This document shows, piece after piece, positions 36,367 to 44,765 of a stretch of DNA of 64,000 bases. Under the pieces are notes generated by a model. The model had not been told where the DNA came from, searched no databases, and saw only the letters and a program-made list of their open reading frames with translations. The DNA is from Sebaldella termitidis ATCC 33386 (lineage in GTDB: Bacteria > Fusobacteriota > Fusobacteriia > Fusobacteriales > Leptotrichiaceae): assembly GCF_000024405.1 (NCBI RefSeq), contig NC_013517.1:496001-560000 (forward strand). Reading direction: 5' to 3'. Each line of letters begins with the position of its first letter. Position 1 is the first letter of the stretch. The position numbers and the translations under genes were made by a program.

Positions 36367-37350
36367 TTAAAATACTTTATCATAAAAAGATTTATCACTC
36401 CATTCTTCTATAGAAAAATCTTTTGTAATTAGGTTATTTTCCAGTAAAAATTCTTTGCACTGCTCTAATTGAAATATTATTTCAGGTGTAATATTTATCA
36501 TATAGCGTTTATTTATATTATCCTTATTAAAATCATAAATTTTTCTGACAGTATTTACATTCATATTATGTGATTCTGCTAAAATTCTATAGGCTTCATC
36601 TTCATTTTCAAAAATAAAATCTACACCTTTTTTCAAACCTTTTAGTACTGCTTCTATTGCTTCTGGATTTTTTTTAGTATAATTATTATTTCCTACGAAT
36701 ATACTTTTTCCGGCTAAATCCGGATTTTTTTCAGTATCAGCTATAATCTCAGTCAAGCCCTTGTCTCTAGTAAGTCTTTCTGTAAAAGTTTCCGTGAAGG
36801 CCACAGCATCTACACTTCCCCCTAGTAATGCAGATTCTGCATCAGAAGATATTTGTAAAAATTCTACATCATTTTCAGAAAGTCCGTTTCTTTTAAGTAT
36901 TTCTATCACAAATCTGTGTATATAAGTGCCTTTTGGAAATGCTATTTTTTTTCCTTTTAAATCAGAGACAGATTTTATAGTAGAGCCTTTTTTGACTATA
37001 ATTCCTGCATTTATGTGGTTATCTGCAATTGCATATAAAGAATTATCAATACCTTTTGATTTTAAAATTATTCCGGGAACTTCAGCATAAATTGCCACAT
37101 CAATTTTTCCTCCGATTAATGCTTCATTTACTGCCGGCCCATTTCCGGAAAAATTAATATACTCAACTTCATAACCTATATTTTTTAATTCATTTTCTAT
37201 GAATTTTTTTTGTTGTGCAATTCCTGCCACTCCATCCAGTACATTAACACTGCCTGGAAAGCCAATTCTTACTTTTTTTATTTCTATTTTTTCTTTTTGA
37301 CATGATATGAATAAATTGAAAATTACTATTAAAAATATTATTTTTTTCAT
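36367..37350 (-). CDS. ABC sulfonate/nitrate-type substrate-binding lipoprotein (SsuA-like)
   Basis: 327 residues, GGAG before ATG 37350. Lipoprotein signal KKIIFLIVIFNLFISC with Cys17. The mature protein follows the SsuA/TauA/ThiY fold: VRIGFPGSVNVLDG, EVEYINFSGNGPAVNEALIGGKIDVAIYAEVPGII, VKKGSTIKSVSDLKGKKIAFPKGTYIHRFVIEIL, SSDAESALLGGSVDAVAFTETF. It captures the substrate and delivers it to the permease/ATPase encoded upstream. The precise ligand (sulfonate, sulfate ester or another organosulfur compound) cannot be read from sequence. Last gene of the operon. Confidence 0.88.
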   Translation of the reverse strand: MKKIIFLIVIFNLFISCQKEKIEIKKVRIGFPGSVNVLDGVAGIAQQKKFIENELKNIGYEVEYINFSGNGPAVNEALIGGKIDVAIYAEVPGIILKSKGIDNSLYAIADNHINAGIIVKKGSTIKSVSDLKGKKIAFPKGTYIHRFVIEILKRNGLSENDVEFLQISSDAESALLGGSVDAVAFTETFTERLTRDKGLTEIIADTEKNPDLAGKSIFVGNNNYTKKNPEAIEAVLKGLKKGVDFIFENEDEAYRILAESHNMNVNTVRKIYDFNKDNINKRYMINITPEIIFQLEQCKEFLLENNLITKDFSIEEWSDKSFYDKVF

Positions 37351-37383
37351 TTTATCTCCTTTTATATATACAGAAAATTTCCT

Positions 37384-38151
37384 CTAAATATTATATTCTA
37401 ATTCATTATTTTTATCTTCAAAAAGTTCTCTGTATACTTTATTTTTTATGTATAAAAAATCATAGCTGCTTCTGTCTCTTATCGGGTGTTCGACCTTTAT
37501 TATTTTTTCCCCTGCAGATTTTGATGATAAAATAACAATCCTTGTTCCTAAGTATACAGCTTCTTCTATGTCATGTGTTATCATTATCATTGTTTTATTG
37601 CTTTTAGACCAAATTTTCAATATCTCTTTCTGCATTTTAATTCTTGTCAAAGCATCAAGAGCTCCAAACGGTTCATCAAGCAGTAATATTTCGGGATTAC
37701 TGGCCAGTCCTCTTGCTATTGCCACTCTTTGTGCCATTCCGCCTGAAAGCTGCTTAGGATAAGCATTTTTATATTCTAATAAATTTACCATTTCTAATAA
37801 TTCTAATGATATATTCTCTCTTTCTTTTTTCAAAAGATTATCTAAACCAAACTCAATATTTTCCTTTATAGTAAGCCATGGCAGCAGTCTGTGTTCTTGG
37901 AAAACAACTCCTCTGTTAATACCGGGACCTTTTATTTCCTGTCCATTTAGACGGATTATACCTGAATCACTGGTTTCCAGACCTGCAATTATTTTTAGCA
38001 GAGTGCTTTTTCCACAGCCGCTGTGTCCGACTATTGTGATAAATTCTCCTTTTTTTATATCAATATTTATATTTTCGAGTACTTTTATCTCATTCTTATT
38101 TATAATAAATTTTTTCTCAAGATTTTTAATCTCCAGTATTGTATCTGACAA
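37384..38151 (-). CDS. ABC transporter ATPase (SsuB/TauB-like)
   Basis: 255 residues from TTG 38151 (AAGGAG 6 nt upstream). Walker A GHSGCGKSTLLK, Q-loop VVFQEHRLLPW, signature LSGGMAQRVAIARGLA, Walker B ILLLDEPFGALD and H-loop MITHDIEEA are all intact. FQEHRLLPWLT is typical of the SsuB/TauB/nitrate subfamily. It powers uptake through the permease encoded 21 bp upstream. Confidence 0.92.
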   Translation of the reverse strand: MSDTILEIKNLEKKFIINKNEIKVLENINIDIKKGEFITIVGHSGCGKSTLLKIIAGLETSDSGIIRLNGQEIKGPGINRGVVFQEHRLLPWLTIKENIEFGLDNLLKKERENISLELLEMVNLLEYKNAYPKQLSGGMAQRVAIARGLASNPEILLLDEPFGALDALTRIKMQKEILKIWSKSNKTMIMITHDIEEAVYLGTRIVILSSKSAGEKIIKVEHPIRDRSSYDFLYIKNKVYRELFEDKNNELEYNI

Positions 38152-38172
38152 TATTAACTCCTTTCTATAAAG

Positions 38173-39000
38173 TTATTTTGTAGTATTCCATGGTGTAAGT
38201 TCTCTTAATATACGGTCTAATATCCTGTCCATTATGACTCCCAGCAGACCGACTACTATTATTCCTGTAATTACTACATCAGACTGGAGTAAATTTCTTG
38301 CATCATTTATCCTGTAACCTATTCCGGATGTAGAAGCTATTAATTCCGCAGCTATCACAGTCATCCATGCCGAGCTTAAACCTAGTCTGAGACCTACAAA
38401 AATATTTGGCAGCGCATAAGGTAAATATATCTGTCTGAAAATTTTCCAGCTGTTTTTATTATATAGTTTCGCTACTTCAATATAAGCTTTTGGTGTTGAT
38501 TTTATTCCTGATATAGTATTTAATAAAATTGGAAAAAATGAGGCTTTTGCTATTAAAATTACTTTTGAAGTTTCACCTATACCAAACCACAGAATAACTA
38601 AGGGTATCCATGCAAGAGGAGGAATCTGTCTTATTGCGTCAAATGTTCCTGAAAAAAATTTATTTGTACTTCCGGATATTCCCATTAATGTACCCATAAA
38701 AACTCCTAGAATCAAACCAATTCCATATCCTTGCATTACTCTGGATAAACTAATCAATACATCCTGAAATATCTGCCCCGAGCTAATTTGTGATATCAGG
38801 GAAGTAAAAACCATTGCTATTGATGGTAAAATAACCGGTGAAAATAGTTCATTTTTTGTGGCACTTATCCAAAATATAACTATAATCACCGGCAATGCTA
38901 TATAGTTGAATATTCCTAATCCTTTATTTACAAAACCTGAAATGAAATAAAATGCTGCTTTTTTTGGATTTATTCTTATTTTTTCAGTCAAAATTTCCAT
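38173..39000 (-). CDS. ABC transporter permease (SsuC/TauC-like)
   Basis: 275 residues, AAGAGG before ATG 39000. Six membrane helices, with the subfamily's GFGIGLILGVFMGTLMG-like helix and the coupling segment (I)RQIPPLAWIPLVILWFGIGETSKV. The latter (PPLAW.PL...WFG.GE.sK) is diagnostic of nitrate/sulfonate/taurine permeases. Inner-membrane subunit of the importer. Confidence 0.92.
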   Translation of the reverse strand: MEILTEKIRINPKKAAFYFISGFVNKGLGIFNYIALPVIIVIFWISATKNELFSPVILPSIAMVFTSLISQISSGQIFQDVLISLSRVMQGYGIGLILGVFMGTLMGISGSTNKFFSGTFDAIRQIPPLAWIPLVILWFGIGETSKVILIAKASFFPILLNTISGIKSTPKAYIEVAKLYNKNSWKIFRQIYLPYALPNIFVGLRLGLSSAWMTVIAAELIASTSGIGYRINDARNLLQSDVVITGIIVVGLLGVIMDRILDRILRELTPWNTTK

Positions 39001-39044
39001 CTATTTACCTCTTTCTATGATCTAAAATTTTTTTTGGTCATACT

Positions 39045-40847
39045 TCATAAAAAACGATTTTCAATATCATTAAAAAATTCTATTAGTTCAGCCTCGCTTT
39101 TTTCTCCGTAACTTTGAGCTAAAATTTTACCTTTTTCAAAAACTATTAATGTCGGAATTCCTCTTATCTGGTATTTCTCTATAAATTCAGTTTTTTTATC
39201 TACATCAATATACTCAAATTTAAGTTTATTCTTATACTTTGAAATAATTTTGACTAAAATCAAATATAGATTTTTGCAATGTACACATCTCTCCGCTCCA
39301 AATAAAACCAATATTTTTTCTTCATTACGATTTTCTGCTTCTTTCTTTTCTGCTGTATTATTTTCTGTAAAAATTTCTCTGTCTATTGTAAATAATTTAG
39401 GACTCCTTTTTATATTTTCCTGATCAACTATGATACAAAGAGCATCGCTGCTGTCTTCATAAGGTCTTAGCCCTTCTACTTTTATTATTGAAGCAGCTCC
39501 CGTTTTTGCAGCATTAGGAAGTCTGAAATTCCTTATATCTGGTGCTGTTATTGATTTTTCTTCTGGTTTTTCTAGCTGGGGTATCCAATCATATGGTATT
39601 CTGTATGCCCGATAAATCATATTATTTTTTGTAGTTTTCCCCCAGTACGGAGAAATAAATTCCCACACTATTTCATGTTCCGGAGTAACCTCAAATATTC
39701 TCCCGTCTGCACCTTCATCAATTAATGTGTTGCCATTCTCCAGCCTTTGTGCACTGCTGATATAAGGACTATAAAATCTAAATGAATCTGTAGGATGTGG
39801 AAATCCTGCTTCTGCTGGCGTATACTGCCACACAATATCAAGTGTTACCGGATTTATTTCCAATATTCTCGAATAATCTCTCAAGGCATTTTTCTGCCCA
39901 ATTTTTGACATTGGATTTATTTCTCCATATCCTCCCCAGCCTCCATTATCAAAAACCAGTATATTTCCTTCACCCGGTAATCCCTTAGGTATCATATGAG
40001 CATGATGCTGACCTATTATCCAGCCGATGTGTTTTAATTCCTCTTTAGAATAATCAGGGCCTAATTTCCAGACTATTTTACCGCTCCTCTTTTCAATTAT
40101 TGCTATAATATTAGACTCTCTTGCATCCCATATGATATTATCGGGGTGAAATCTCTCGTCTCCCTGATCATACCATTTATTAGGACCCAAAGTTGACATT
40201 GAATTTATATGCATCCAGTCTCCCATGCCTTCTCCGGCTTTTCTCATATTAGGATCTCTGAATAAGACATTTTTAGCCGCTTCATCAAATCCTAACTCAT
40301 CAAAATGATCACTGCAAATCCATTCCCATATTACGTTTCCTTCCCAGTCTACTTCTATTATAGCGTCATCTAAAAGAAGCTTATCTGAGATTTTTTTATT
40401 ATATAAATTTTTATGTACTAAAATAAGTGTATTTCCGCTGTTAATTTTAGGTTCCTGGCCAGGTGAGTAATATCCTGTTGAACTTCCTTCTCTTTGATAG
40501 TCATGATGTGCCCTTGCCATCCACTCAGCCTCATTCTCACCATCTTTTATATATTCGTATCTGTTAAATTTCCATACAATATTTCCTTCCCAGTCTATTT
40601 GGATAAGATCTATCATATCCTGCATTCCATACTTTGGGTTCCTGCTTCCCGAATGTCCTAAAATATGTCCGCCCGGAAATATTTTATTTGGAAATCCATG
40701 CAGCCCTTCCCATAAACGCAGCTCTTTTCCATTCATATCTAATAATACCGCTCCCAGCTCACATGCCTGTATTATCGTATATCCGTTCCATGCCTTGTCA
40801 GAATTATAAATAGTTACTCCTGTAGGATAAACTGTCGGGTGTCCCAT
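39045..40847 (-). CDS. Arylsulfotransferase-thioredoxin fusion protein
   Basis: 600 residues, AAAGGAG before ATG 40847. Residues ~1-430 match the arylsulfotransferase (ASST) beta-propeller: repeated blade motifs DWEGNIVWKF, DWEGNVIWEW, GKIVWKL, LDIVWQY, EIVWEF, and conserved His segments ARAHHDYQ, DWMHINSM, GQHHAHMI. ASST enzymes move sulfate groups between aryl esters through a sulfo-histidine. Residues ~505-600 are a thioredoxin domain (ILVLFGAERCVHCKNLYLIL, Cys521/Cys524; cis-Pro at RGIPTLIVF). No signal peptide, so the fusion should be cytoplasmic, unlike periplasmic AssT. It sits between sulfite reductase and the importer, suggesting release or reductive handling of a sulfo group. Confidence 0.85.
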   Translation of the reverse strand: MGHPTVYPTGVTIYNSDKAWNGYTIIQACELGAVLLDMNGKELRLWEGLHGFPNKIFPGGHILGHSGSRNPKYGMQDMIDLIQIDWEGNIVWKFNRYEYIKDGENEAEWMARAHHDYQREGSSTGYYSPGQEPKINSGNTLILVHKNLYNKKISDKLLLDDAIIEVDWEGNVIWEWICSDHFDELGFDEAAKNVLFRDPNMRKAGEGMGDWMHINSMSTLGPNKWYDQGDERFHPDNIIWDARESNIIAIIEKRSGKIVWKLGPDYSKEELKHIGWIIGQHHAHMIPKGLPGEGNILVFDNGGWGGYGEINPMSKIGQKNALRDYSRILEINPVTLDIVWQYTPAEAGFPHPTDSFRFYSPYISSAQRLENGNTLIDEGADGRIFEVTPEHEIVWEFISPYWGKTTKNNMIYRAYRIPYDWIPQLEKPEEKSITAPDIRNFRLPNAAKTGAASIIKVEGLRPYEDSSDALCIIVDQENIKRSPKLFTIDREIFTENNTAEKKEAENRNEEKILVLFGAERCVHCKNLYLILVKIISKYKNKLKFEYIDVDKKTEFIEKYQIRGIPTLIVFEKGKILAQSYGEKSEAELIEFFNDIENRFL

Positions 40848-40871
40848 AATATCATCTCCTTTTATATTATT

Positions 40872-42344
40872 TTATTTGAAATAATTTAAAAAATTCTCTA
40901 TTTCTATTTTGTTTTCATCTACAAATGTTTGATAATCTTTTTTTGATTCTAAAATCTTCTCGCCTAAATAAAATAAAAAATCCTTTATTTTACTTCTTTC
41001 AATATCCCCATATGATTCTCCGATTTTTAAAACTTCTGCTCTTCGGCCTCCCAGAAATATTTCATATATATCTAATTGATTACCATTTTCAGTTTTTCTT
41101 TTTTTTCCCATAAATCCAATTGGAAATATTAGATGTTGGCCGCATGAATTTATACATCCTGAAATCCCTATGTTTGGAAGTATTTCCAATACTTTTTCAT
41201 TTTTTGTTTTTAAAAATTCTATTATTTCTTTCACTAATATATCTGTTTTCAAAAACCCCAAGGTGCATGTACTGGCACCTGTACAAGCTGTTAAAGATAA
41301 TACTTTATGCTGATTATAAAGATCGTAGAATATTTCCTCTCCTTTTTTTTTGTCTTCTTTATTGAGCCCGAGAATGTACAGTCCCTGTGTATTTGTTAAT
41401 CTTATTTTTGTTTTATATTTGATTTCTTTTATAAAAATTATTATTTTTTCAAGGTCATTTATTTTAAGTTTTCCATGTAACGGATGTAAGTAAAGATTTT
41501 CTTTATTTGTATATTCAAATTTATTGCTGGAGTTATCTAAATTTAGTTTTAGATCTTTTTCTTTTGATTTTTCAAAAAATAATTTTAAATATTCTTCCTT
41601 AAATTTTGTTTCTCCAAAATTATCCAGAATATATCTTATTCTGGCTTTATGCTTATTTTCTCTGTTTCCGTATTTATTAAATAATTCAGCCATAGCAGTT
41701 ATGGAAACATAAACTTCTTCCTCAGTAATAAAATCCTGAAGCAGAATACCCTGTCTGGGATTTTTCCCCATTCCGCCGCCGCCATATACTTTGAAGCCTT
41801 TTATATCATTTTTTTTAATTGCTATAAATCCTAAATCATTTATTTGGGCATTTATGTCATCTGTTTCATTATTTGAAAAGGCTATTTTGTATTTTCTGGG
41901 AAAATCGTTTTTTATTCCCGCATCTTTAAGCTTTTTACTGACTTCCTTTACGTGAACGCTAACATCAAATTCTTCATTTTCATAACCGCTTTTAGGTGAA
42001 ATTACAATATTTCTAATAGTATTCCCGCCTGTTCCAACTACGGAAAAGCCTAATTCTTCCAGTTCTTTTGCTGTTATTTTTAATTCTTCCTTAGATATAT
42101 CATGAAACTGTATGTCCTGTCTTGTAGTAATATGTATACTTTCTTTGTTTAACCTCCTTCCGAGAGAAATTAATTTTATTCCCTGCTCCGGAGTTATCTC
42201 GCCACTATTGACCCTGCCTCTTACCATAAAATTCCCTGTTCTTTCCAGATAAACCCCATAAGATGAGCGGATTTTGGAAAATTCCGTTTCTCCTTTCTCT
42301 GTGTTGATAATATCTAATACGTTTAAAAAATTATAGATATCCAT
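40872..42344 (-). CDS. Siroheme sulfite (nitrite/sulfite) reductase
   Basis: 490 residues, AAAGGGA before ATG 42344. The siroheme/4Fe-4S ligands are present as C-x5-C (Cys354, Cys360, in TACTGASTCTLG) and C-x3-C (Cys397, Cys401, in ISGCINSCGQH). The N-terminal half has the ferredoxin-like repeat with HITTRQDIQFHDI and RNIVISP, typical of the family. It should reduce sulfite to sulfide for cysteine synthesis; nitrite is the alternative substrate, but the sulfur transporter and Cys leader argue for sulfite. First gene of the operon, behind an attenuator. Confidence 0.88.
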   Translation of the reverse strand: MDIYNFLNVLDIINTEKGETEFSKIRSSYGVYLERTGNFMVRGRVNSGEITPEQGIKLISLGRRLNKESIHITTRQDIQFHDISKEELKITAKELEELGFSVVGTGGNTIRNIVISPKSGYENEEFDVSVHVKEVSKKLKDAGIKNDFPRKYKIAFSNNETDDINAQINDLGFIAIKKNDIKGFKVYGGGGMGKNPRQGILLQDFITEEEVYVSITAMAELFNKYGNRENKHKARIRYILDNFGETKFKEEYLKLFFEKSKEKDLKLNLDNSSNKFEYTNKENLYLHPLHGKLKINDLEKIIIFIKEIKYKTKIRLTNTQGLYILGLNKEDKKKGEEIFYDLYNQHKVLSLTACTGASTCTLGFLKTDILVKEIIEFLKTKNEKVLEILPNIGISGCINSCGQHLIFPIGFMGKKRKTENGNQLDIYEIFLGGRRAEVLKIGESYGDIERSKIKDFLFYLGEKILESKKDYQTFVDENKIEIENFLNYFK

Positions 42345-42372
42345 TTTATCATCCCTTTCTTAATTATTAATA

Positions 42373-42405
42373 TAAAAAGAACCTGGATTATCTGTCCAGA
42401 TTCTT
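42373..42405 (-). terminator. Attenuator terminator before the sulfite reductase gene
   Basis: Minus strand AAGAATCTGGA pairs with TCCAGGTTCTT (one G-U), loop CAGATAA, followed by TTT. It lies between the leader peptide and the first structural gene. CTGG of its 5' arm can alternatively pair with CCAG just upstream (42407-42414), a possible antiterminator. Confidence 0.8.
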
Positions 42406-42477
42406 TCTAGCTGGCACAGAACTCTAATGAAAATTTCATTTCAAAATGAGTCTGCACCTAATATTAAAATATCAGTT

Positions 42478-42537
42478 TCAAACTCGCCGGCTACACATAC
42501 ACATATTGTAATTTATAATATTTATTTTATTTTCCAT
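42478..42537 (-). CDS. Cys-containing leader peptide MENKINIINYNMCMCSRRV
   Basis: 19 codons starting at ATG 42537, with GGAG 7 nt upstream and TGA at 42480-42478. The peptide has Met-Cys-Met-Cys near its end, then Ser-Arg-Arg-Val. It lies 24 nt after the predicted transcription start and ahead of two hairpins, the last being the terminator at 42373-42405. Position and codon content fit a ribosome-mediated attenuator sensing charged tRNA-Cys, controlling the sulfite reductase operon. It is too short for automatic gene calling. Function inferred from layout. Confidence 0.75.
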   Translation of the reverse strand: MENKINIINYNMCMCSRRV

Positions 42538-42567
42538 AATTATTCTCCATATCATTAATTTTATTTT

Positions 42568-42596
42568 ATTATATACATAATTAGCATGTTTTTCAA
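42568..42596 (-). promoter_or_regulatory. Promoter of the sulfur operon
   Basis: Minus strand TTGAAA (42596-42591), 17-nt spacer, TATAAT (42573-42568); start of transcription near 42561, just ahead of the leader peptide. Confidence 0.8.
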
Positions 42597-42599
42597 ATA

Positions 42600-43025
42600 T
42601 ATTATAAAGATTTATAATATATATGTAATATATGATAATTTTTTTTATGATATGAATAATATATAAATAAACTATTTTGTTTTTATGTATTATTTTCGGT
42701 AGTGTTGTAAATAAAATTATACGAAATCAAGAAATAAATTTTTAATTCCTTTATATACAAAAAAAGGCTGATGATTATATCCTTGATCAAAATGTAAAGT
42801 AATGTTATATTAAAAACTTGGACAAAAACAGCTTACTGATGTAAGATAAAAACTAAGGAACTGAGTACAAAATAGGAAAACAAAAGAACTATGGCAAAAC
42901 GATACTAAAATTATATGGAAATGTAAAGAGCTTGAAAGAATTATTATGTGAATACGGCGTAAGTATTCAAAGCATAGGGGTTTTGAAAATACAGCAGTTC
43001 TAAGTAAAAAGGACATTGAATATTT
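42600..43025. other. Intergenic with IS-end-like repeat
   Basis: AT-rich DNA. At ~42810-42835 the sequence TAAAAACTTGGACAAAA occurs, which recurs in the same orientation at 43871-43890, on the other side of the DJ-1 gene. The rest has no reliable frame. Confidence 0.4.
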
Positions 43026-43054
43026 TTGACAAGAAATATGGCATATGTTAAAAT
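43026..43054 (+). promoter_or_regulatory. Promoter upstream of the DJ-1 gene
   Basis: TTGACA (43026-43031), 17-nt spacer, TAAAAT (43049-43054). The core ATATGTTAAAATTTT also occurs in the ilvB promoter at 53407-53420. Confidence 0.7.
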
Positions 43055-43059
43055 TTTGG

Positions 43060-43251
43060 AGTTATTTTTATTGTCATTTTATCTCCTTTCCTGTGGATTT
43101 ATTTGGCTGTAAAACGAAGAATAACAGCGATAAAAAGCAAATATAAAATATATGTTGTATTTACAGGTTTGGTTTTAGGCTTCGATGCAGTTTGTATGAA
43201 TATTGTTGAAATACTGAACATCATATTCTACTGTATATTGCTATTTTTTTA
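43060..43251 (+). pseudogene. Two-helix membrane peptide relic before the DJ-1 gene
   Basis: Between the promoter and the DJ-1 gene one frame reads VIFIVILSPFLWIYLAVKRR..IYVVFTGLVLGFDAVCMN..IIFYCILLFF and stops at TAG 43249-43251, with two hydrophobic helices. It has no ATG, GTG or TTG in frame; a TTG-started signal-like peptide exists in an adjacent frame (MELFLLSFYLLSCGFIWL). A frameshifted small membrane protein is likely. Confidence 0.35.
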
Positions 43252-43268
43252 GATTAAGGAGGATTCAA

Positions 43269-43850
43269 ATGAAGGTATTACTGTTTTGTGCTAAGGGATT
43301 TGAAACAATGGAGTTTAGCGTATTTGTAGATGTTATGGGATGGGCTAGAAATGACTATGATTATCCGGTAGAGGTTGAAACCTGTGGATTTACAAAAACG
43401 GTTTATAGCACGTTTAATGTACCGGTTATTGTTGATAAAACAATTGATGAGATTTCAGCTGATGATTACAGTGCTTTGGCGATACCGGGTGGTTTTGAAG
43501 AATTTGGCTTTTATGAGGAAGCATATAATCCGGCACTTTTAAATTTGATTCAGGCGTTTGATATTCAGAAAAAGCCGATAGCCTCCATTTGTGTTGCTGC
43601 TTTAGTACTGGGTAAAAGCGGAATTATAACAAATAGGAAAGCTACAACCTATCATCTGAAGAACGGTTATCGTCAAAAGCAATTAGCAGAATTTGGGGTA
43701 AACGTAGTGAATGAACGCATTGTCATAGATGATAATGTTATTACGTCTTATTGTCCGGAGACTGCTGCTGATGTTGCATTTGAGTTACTAAATAAACTTT
43801 GCGGCAAAGAGAAAATGCTTGTTGTAAAGAGTGCAATGGGATATAGATAA
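43269..43850 (+). CDS. DJ-1/PfpI-family protein
   Basis: 193 residues, AAGGAGG before ATG. Shows the family order: MKVLLFCAKGFETMEF with the conserved Glu12, AIPGGFEE, and the nucleophile elbow ASICVAALVLGKSG with Cys108, then ITSYCPETAADVAFELL near the end. Members act as glyoxalase/deglycase-like, chaperone or redox-sensing proteins in the cytosol; the YajL/ThiJ branch is nearest. Flanked by direct copies of TAAAAACTTGGACAAAA, so it may have been moved by an insertion element. Composition is slightly less AT-rich than its neighbours. Confidence 0.88.
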   Translation: MKVLLFCAKGFETMEFSVFVDVMGWARNDYDYPVEVETCGFTKTVYSTFNVPVIVDKTIDEISADDYSALAIPGGFEEFGFYEEAYNPALLNLIQAFDIQKKPIASICVAALVLGKSGIITNRKATTYHLKNGYRQKQLAEFGVNVVNERIVIDDNVITSYCPETAADVAFELLNKLCGKEKMLVVKSAMGYR

Positions 43851-44241
43851 CAGCTAATTTGATATTATACTAAAAACTTGGACAAAATTAGCTCGCTGTG
43901 AAAAAATTTACTGGAGTTAAGAAAAAGTATTGTAATAAAACCTATACCTTTTTTACAGCGTGAAAGAGGTATATTTTTATTCATAGGCGATGCTATCAGA
44001 CGTAAATATGGGAATTAAAAAGAAAATTCTATTATTGCACGGGTTCATGAAAAAACAGAGAAAGCTCCGATTAAACAAATTAAAGCAGTTAAAAAAGAAC
44101 GGCTGACATAAAAGAAGGTTTAAAATGTGAGTTTTAAAGAATTTTTTCTCTTATTTTTTTTAACTTTCTTTGTTATACTTAAATCTAATATAGCTGCCAT
44201 TTGTAAGCAAAGCAATTTGACAATATTTTTTAGTTAAAATA
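43851..44241. other. Intergenic with IS-end repeat and coding relic
   Basis: 43871-43890 repeats the TAAAAACTTGGACAAAA sequence. Downstream, fragments such as LQRERGIFLFIGDAIRRKYG and SIIARVHEKTEKAPIKQIKAVKKERLT read like the end of a broken gene, not identified. Confidence 0.35.
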
Positions 44242-44664
44242 TCATTTTAAATTAGAAATTCGTTTTTCCTCAGCAGCTTTCTTTAAGCGTTCTGTGATTA
44301 TTTCTACTGCATTAGATGATTCATATGCCTCAATTTTCAAATTTAATAAACTTAGGTTATCTTTCAGCATATCGATCTGTTTAAGTATTTCTTTTTTATG
44401 TTTATTTAGTAATTCATTACGAAGTGCAATTGTTTCTGTTCCTTTCATACATAAATCAATATATTTTTTAATATCACGGATTGGCATTCCTGTATCTTTT
44501 AAACAACATATTGTCTGTATCATATTTAAATCAGATTCTGTAAAAACCCTATTTCCTTTTTGGTTCCGCAGCACAAAAGGTAAAAGACCTTTTTTATCAT
44601 AAAAACGTATTGTATGTACGGAAAGTTTAAAACGTACTGCTACATCATTAATTGAATAATTCAT
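44242..44664 (-). CDS. MerR-family regulator
   Basis: 140 residues, AAGGAG before ATG 44664. N-terminal helix-turn-helix MNYSINDVAVRFKLSVHTIRFYDKKGLLPF, wing (R.QKGNRVFTESDLNMI) and a long dimerisation helix (~75-125). The short C-terminus has no metal-binding Cys cluster, so it is an AdhR/aldehyde- or redox-responsive type rather than a metal sensor. It is divergent from the SDR gene. The shared region holds a promoter with the 19-bp spacer typical of MerR activation. Confidence 0.88.
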   Translation of the reverse strand: MNYSINDVAVRFKLSVHTIRFYDKKGLLPFVLRNQKGNRVFTESDLNMIQTICCLKDTGMPIRDIKKYIDLCMKGTETIALRNELLNKHKKEILKQIDMLKDNLSLLNLKIEAYESSNAVEIITERLKKAAEEKRISNLK

Positions 44665-44690
44665 ACAAAATACTCCTTAAAAAAATATGT

Positions 44691-44721
44691 TTGACTTAGA
44701 CCATAGTCTAAGTGGTAATAT
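44691..44721 (+). promoter_or_regulatory. MerR-type promoter with palindromic operator
   Basis: TTGACT (44691-44696), 19-nt spacer, TAATAT (44716-44721). The perfect palindrome CTTAGAC-CATA-GTCTAAG (44695-44712) lies between the boxes, the arrangement MerR proteins untwist to activate. Confidence 0.82.
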
Positions 44722-44765
44722 AACTATATAACATTATTAAACAAATTTCAAGAGGAGGTATCATC

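Noticed and set aside
42406-42477. SAM or other known riboswitch before sulfite reductase
   Set aside because: The hairpin set does not show the conserved core of SAM-type riboswitches; a Cys-codon leader peptide explains the layout better.
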